22,968 nucleotides of DNA from a virus. The notes under the pieces were generated by a model that had not been told where the DNA came from, searched no databases, and was given only the letters and a program-made list of their open reading frames with translations. The DNA lies in IMG/VR virus record IMGVR_UViG_3300021961_000675, positions 1 to 22,968 of that record; one strand, given 5' to 3'. Positions within the stretch are counted from its first letter, which is position 1. Every line of letters begins with the position of its first letter. Below are positions 20,367-22,968 of this stretch, one piece after another. Position numbers and translations under genes: made by a program.

Positions 20367-20522
20367 TTATCCAACCATTATTTCTATTAAACAATCACAA
20401 ATCCAAGCTTTATCATAGATTTGTTTTGCAGTACGTTCAACAGCCATAGCACTAGAACAATCATTGGTGGAGTAAATATCTTTAATCTCACCATTTTTAA
20501 CTACTTTAACTATATATCTCAT
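20367..20522 (-). CDS. Small hypothetical protein, 51 residues
   Basis: ATG at 20522 opens a 51-codon frame: MRYIVKVVKNGEIKDIYSTN, then a helix (SSAMAVERTAKQIYDKAWIC) with three cysteines in total, ending IEIMVG. It is the first gene after the 20.55-kb promoter and has the leader AATAAAGGTTATG. The beta-beta-alpha pattern fits a small folded domain. No family recognised. Confidence 0.7.
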   Translation of the reverse strand: MRYIVKVVKNGEIKDIYSTNDCSSAMAVERTAKQIYDKAWICDCLIEIMVG

Positions 20523-20538
20523 AACCTTTATTATGCCA

Positions 20539-20569
20539 TGAATATATGAACTAGATCTCAGGAATCCAA
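20539..20569 (-). promoter_or_regulatory. Host-type promoter, TTGG-N19-TATATTCA, with upstream palindrome
   Basis: On the minus strand TTGG (20569-20566), 19 bases, TATATTCA (20546-20539), then 16 bases to the start codon at 20522. A 19-bp palindrome lies exactly 21 bp upstream. It drives the longest small-gene operon of the window, down to about 18.5 kb. Confidence 0.82.
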
Positions 20570-20590
20570 CCTCCTTTAAAAGTATTTGTC

Positions 20591-20609
20591 ATTTAGAATG
20601 GTTCTAAAT
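20591..20609. promoter_or_regulatory. Palindromic putative operator/activator site
   Basis: ATTTAGAACCATTCTAAAT is a perfect palindrome of two 8-base arms around three bases, followed on the minus strand by GACAAA. The copy at 18411-18429 has the same spacing to its promoter. It could also act as a short hairpin after the 55-residue gene, four bases away, but no T tract follows. Confidence 0.58.
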
Positions 20610-20613
20610 AATA

Positions 20614-20781
20614 TTATTTTGCTTTTACTACTTTAGGTAATGTTCTGAATGAACATACGCTTCGACCATTAATTAGAGGCATTCCATGTTCATCATAATC
20701 GATGCTTTTCACTTCAATTTTTTTATTTTTGAAGCGCCCCATAAGAATAGTGTCACCAATTTTTACATCTAATTTAATCAT
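20614..20781 (-). CDS. Conserved small phage protein, 55 residues
   Basis: ATG at 20781 gives MIKLDVKIGDTILMGRFKNK, then KIEVKSIDYDEHGMPLINGR and a basic end (SFRTLPKVVKAK). The pattern of a GDTIL start, a GRFKNK turn and an INGR...FR end resembles a small beta-barrel protein often seen in myovirus genomes, which I recall but cannot name. It follows the sugar-kinase gene by nine bases and is likely in the same transcript. Function unknown. Confidence 0.72.
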   Translation of the reverse strand: MIKLDVKIGDTILMGRFKNKKIEVKSIDYDEHGMPLINGRSVCSFRTLPKVVKAK

Positions 20782-20790
20782 ATACTTTAT

Positions 20791-21582
20791 TTAATTAAAT
20801 AACTCACTCTGAAATTCAATATCCGGAATTGCTACACCTTTTTTATTTACTACATTAGCACATACTTTATTAGCAAATTTAATTGCCTCAGGTATGCTTC
20901 GTGACAAATAAAATTTTAAGATAAAAGCAGCAGTAAATGTATCTCCAGCTCCACTCACATCAATAGTGTCTTGTGGGTTTGGACTTGGGTATATTTCATC
21001 TAAATACTTTACACCTTTAGCCCCTAATGTAATCAATACTTGTCCTACTAAATCGTTTTCAATACCAAAGTTTTTCAACCATTCAACCTCATTTAATTTT
21101 ATAAATGTAGCGTGTTTAACTTTATTTGGTTGTAGTGTTTTTTTAGTATCAATAATAGACAATTTAGCCAAACTCAATATCTGTTCAATGTTATCAAAAC
21201 CCAAATATCCTTTATTGTAATCTGAAATAATAACAATATCGGATTGTGAAATGGTTTCACGTTGTGATGGAGATAGAAAACCAATATTATTAATAGACTT
21301 ATCTTCACCTTCATCCAACCTCATAATCATGTGGTTAGTTTTATTGTGAACAAATCTAGTTTTAGTAATTGGATTTGTTTGATGCCAAAACACTACTTCG
21401 TATTTGTCTTCGGGCAACAATGCTTTTAGATTAGAAACAACATTACCCGCCATACCTTGGTTTTCAACTACTTCAGTTGGATTCAAAACCGGAACTGGAG
21501 CTTCAGGACACAACCTATTTATGTTACCATAAACAAATCTATCTAATCCTAATTCTCCTATAACTAATATTTTAATTTTCAT
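20791..21582 (-). CDS. PfkB-family sugar kinase, HldE/RfaE N-domain-like
   Basis: From ATG at 21582 the protein has 263 residues. It follows the heptose-7-phosphate kinase pattern: ILVIGELGLDRFVYGNINRL, then CPEAPVPVL (residues 25-33), GMAGNVVSNLKAL (43-55), NHMIMRLDEGED (83-94), ISDYNKGYL (119-127) and the ATP/anion-hole motif DVSGAGDT with catalytic D214. HldE's N-terminal kinase makes heptose-1,7-bisphosphate on the way to ADP-heptose for LPS. The protein is about 50 residues shorter than the usual domain. It is coupled to a 25-residue membrane peptide by an ATGA overlap. The frame continues to 21603 in the same direction, but that start lies inside the peptide gene. Substrate specificity is not provable from sequence. 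Confidence 0.87.
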   Translation of the reverse strand: MKIKILVIGELGLDRFVYGNINRLCPEAPVPVLNPTEVVENQGMAGNVVSNLKALLPEDKYEVVFWHQTNPITKTRFVHNKTNHMIMRLDEGEDKSINNIGFLSPSQRETISQSDIVIISDYNKGYLGFDNIEQILSLAKLSIIDTKKTLQPNKVKHATFIKLNEVEWLKNFGIENDLVGQVLITLGAKGVKYLDEIYPSPNPQDTIDVSGAGDTFTAAFILKFYLSRSIPEAIKFANKVCANVVNKKGVAIPDIEFQSELFN

Positions 21583-21656
21583 TTCTTTTTTCTCACAAAC
21601 CATAAAAATGCCACAACCATTACATTGATAAATAATATGGTTATAGCAAATTTCAT
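21579..21656 (-). CDS. Membrane peptide, 25 residues
   Basis: ATG at 21656 opens MKFAITILFINVMVVAFLWF followed by VRKKK and TGA: a single hydrophobic helix with a basic end. It follows the previous stop as TAATATG and overlaps the kinase start as ATGA, which is strong positional support for so short a frame. It may anchor a partner or simply couple translation of the kinase. Confidence 0.62.
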   Translation of the reverse strand: MKFAITILFINVMVVAFLWFVRKKK

Positions 21657-21657
21657 A

Positions 21658-21972
21658 TTAATCTACTTTTACTTTATGGTATTCTTCCCAGTTACTATAC
21701 TTTAAACCCCACATCAAATTTACCATAGCCATTTCTCGTTCAGCCAAGCGTTTATTTAATTTAAGGTTCTTACGTAGGTAATTTTCACCCCATTCTCTCC
21801 ATTCCTCACTTTGTTCAACGGTCATTGTCCATTGTGTGTACCAATCTTCCACCCCTACAACATCATCATAAGTTACATCATGGCCTGCAATAATAAACAT
21901 TTGATTAATTAAATCAATTACTGCTTGTTCGCGTTTTTGTTCTCGTGTTAATCGTTTGCGTTTAGTTTCCAT
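21658..21972 (-). CDS. Conserved hypothetical phage protein, 104 residues
   Basis: Starts METKRKRLTREQKREQAVID, then MFIIAGHDVTYDDVVGVEDW, WYTQWTMTVEQSEEWREWGE and a C-terminal MVNLMWGLKYSNWEEYHKV. The AGHDVTYDDV and MTVEQ elements resemble a hypothetical family of T4-like phages I recall without a name. It overlaps the upstream gene by 25 bases. All-helical, Trp-rich, no membrane part. Function unknown. Confidence 0.76.
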   Translation of the reverse strand: METKRKRLTREQKREQAVIDLINQMFIIAGHDVTYDDVVGVEDWYTQWTMTVEQSEEWREWGENYLRKNLKLNKRLAEREMAMVNLMWGLKYSNWEEYHKVKVD

Positions 21973-22322
21973 AGTTCGTATACTGAATTGAGTGTGTTAA
22001 ATTTAATATAATCCTCTCTCTCCTCCACGATTTCTGTTATTGAAGTTGTTAACCAAGTAAAACTCATTCGGTGAGGATCTAAAATACAAGATCTACCAAT
22101 AGCAGGTTCATCATGTTTTTCTTTAAACCTACTATCTTCACCCCATTCAATCCATCCCATTTCTCTTCCATAGTGTGTTAAACCATCTCGTTCACGAACT
22201 AGTTTATACTTAGCGTTAGCATTAGGGTCACCAAACAATAATTTACCCATTTCATCATCCATTTTTAGATTCCCATTCTCATCCTGAGTGAGGAATATTT
22301 TATCTTGTTTAATTTTGCTCAT
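21948..22322 (-). CDS. Conserved hypothetical phage protein, 124 residues
   Basis: A beta-type protein with the segment IGRSCILDPHRMSFTWLTTS (about residues 75-94), followed by ITEIVEEREDYIKFNTLNSV. The DPHRMSFTWLTT block looks like a conserved element of a phage protein family of unknown function. It overlaps the 208-residue gene by 14 bases and the next gene by 25. There are no membrane segments. Confidence 0.76.
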   Translation of the reverse strand: MSKIKQDKIFLTQDENGNLKMDDEMGKLLFGDPNANAKYKLVRERDGLTHYGREMGWIEWGEDSRFKEKHDEPAIGRSCILDPHRMSFTWLTTSITEIVEEREDYIKFNTLNSVYELWKLNAND

Positions 22323-22935
22323 CTTCTTTATTTTGTAATTTCTCTAATTGCTCTTCAAGGTGCTTAATATCACTAAACACAATTTCAGCATCGGGGTCAG
22401 GTTCATACATAGCAATGTCTCGCATTAGTTTAGCTCTGTATCCTTCATTATAGTATCCTTGTTCAATCCAATCAGCTAAATTCTGTAAATGATCAGGTCC
22501 TGAAATTGAGATACGCAAGTCATAATCACACCATTTAGTTTTCCAATCCCAAAACATAATACCTTTAGTCAAGCGTCTGTGTAGGTAATGTAATCTAAAA
22601 TTACGAACACGAACCAATGATTTATCATTTCCAAACACATGTAGGAAACGTAAAAACCATCTTGGACACCATTTTGGTTTTGCCTCATAATCCATTGCTA
22701 ATACAAGTGGTCGAAGCACTTTATTGAACTCACTACCCTTATAGAACGTGGCATTCAAATATCCATACTTGTCCTCTTCAGTTGGAAAGAAAATATAACG
22801 AATATCGCTCCATTCTAAATTACGGGTGGTAATATACTTCATCTTACGACCCTTCCAAAATAAAATAGTGTATTTCAAATCCTCCAAACGTTGTTTGAAT
22901 GTTCTATTATCTTTTACTTCAAATTTGCTTCTCAT
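22309..22935 (-). CDS. Conserved hypothetical phage protein, 208 residues
   Basis: This basic, aromatic protein has FLRFLHVFGNDKSLVRVRNF and HYLHRRLTKGIMFWDWKTKW in the middle (about 95-135) and DLRISISGPDHLQNLADWIE near residue 140-160, then a helical acidic C-terminus. The middle blocks look like a hypothetical family I have seen in T4-like phages, but I cannot name a function. It overlaps the downstream gene by 14 bases. An internal ATG at residue 32 is possible but not favoured, since the upstream gene ends two bases before the chosen start. Confidence 0.76.
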   Translation of the reverse strand: MRSKFEVKDNRTFKQRLEDLKYTILFWKGRKMKYITTRNLEWSDIRYIFFPTEEDKYGYLNATFYKGSEFNKVLRPLVLAMDYEAKPKWCPRWFLRFLHVFGNDKSLVRVRNFRLHYLHRRLTKGIMFWDWKTKWCDYDLRISISGPDHLQNLADWIEQGYYNEGYRAKLMRDIAMYEPDPDAEIVFSDIKHLEEQLEKLQNKEDEQN

Positions 22936-22937
22936 AA

Positions 22938-22968
22938 TTAATCTTCTATTTCTTCACCCCACTCAGTT
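22938..22968 (-). CDS. 3' end of a further gene (partial)
   Basis: The frame ending in TAA at 22940-22938 reads TEWGEEIED before the stop and continues past the window edge. The stop is two bases before the next start, the same tight packing as elsewhere, and the acidic ending is like other small proteins here. Too short for any call on function. Confidence 0.5.
   Translation of the reverse strand, partial: TEWGEEIED

Noticed and set aside
20393-20423. Extra TTGG-N19 match before the 86-residue gene
   Set aside because: The -33-like TTGG is followed after 19 bases by AAATAATG, which is not a -7 box, and the whole lies in the coding part of the 51-residue gene.

Overview
The window is a segment of a tailed, contractile-tail (T4-like) bacteriophage genome. 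Every convincing gene is on the minus strand, so the order of transcription runs from high to low coordinates. The DNA is A+T-rich, genes are tightly packed with 1-4 bp stop/start overlaps, and most starts lack a strong Shine-Dalgarno sequence. Intergenic promoters share the form TTGG-N19-TATATTCA. This resembles the Bacteroidota housekeeping promoter (-33 TTTG/TTG, -7 TAnnTTTG) more than the enterobacterial one, so I infer a Bacteroidota host, perhaps a flavobacterium. Several hypothetical proteins look to me like families found in T4-like marine phages; that is recall, not a search.

22968-20600: a run of conserved hypothetical phage genes, a 25-residue membrane peptide coupled to a PfkB/HldE-type sugar kinase, and a 55-residue protein. 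20600-14450: an accessory (probably early/middle) region of many very small genes in short transcription units. Six strongly matching promoters lie in this part (20.55, 18.37, 17.74, 16.88, 16.72 and 15.31 kb), with a weaker one at 15.69 kb. It includes a GIY-YIG (T5orf172/MUG113-like) protein, a DUF932 protein, a 4-TM membrane protein, many acidic small proteins, and a gene-free stretch of about 310 bp full of palindromes. 14450-13040: a further promoter (14.43 kb), a 65-residue gene and six tRNA genes (Leu-UAA, Thr-UGU, Ser-UGA, Met/Ile2-CAU, Arg-UCU, Gly-GCC), with a membrane/coiled-coil gene set inside inverted repeats between the last two. A strong Rho-independent terminator ends the unit.

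13040-11950: lysis cassette (two small membrane proteins and an Amidase_2 endolysin) ending in a weaker terminator. 11880-9400: a hypothetical gene with a UVR-like tail, then promoter 11.4 kb, a coiled-coil protein, an HD-domain hydrolase, a membrane-anchored protein and a T4 gp55-like late sigma factor. 9372-1: the late structural operon: gp5-like spike/OB protein, a 533-residue protein with hydrophobic segments, gp25, gp6, a DNRLRE-like protein, and a gpI/gp7-like protein with a LamG-like domain that runs off the left edge.

Taken together, host-type promoters probably drive the small-gene, tRNA and gp55 units. gp55 would then redirect host RNA polymerase to the tail and lysis genes. A recurrent AATATTTATAA motif just upstream of several of these units is a weak candidate for the late promoter. 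The most interesting signals not explained by known genes are the rigid promoter architecture, a 19-bp palindrome placed exactly 21 bp upstream of two promoters, the inverted-repeat-bounded gene in the tRNA array, and the palindromic gene-free stretch with a possible plus-strand promoter.
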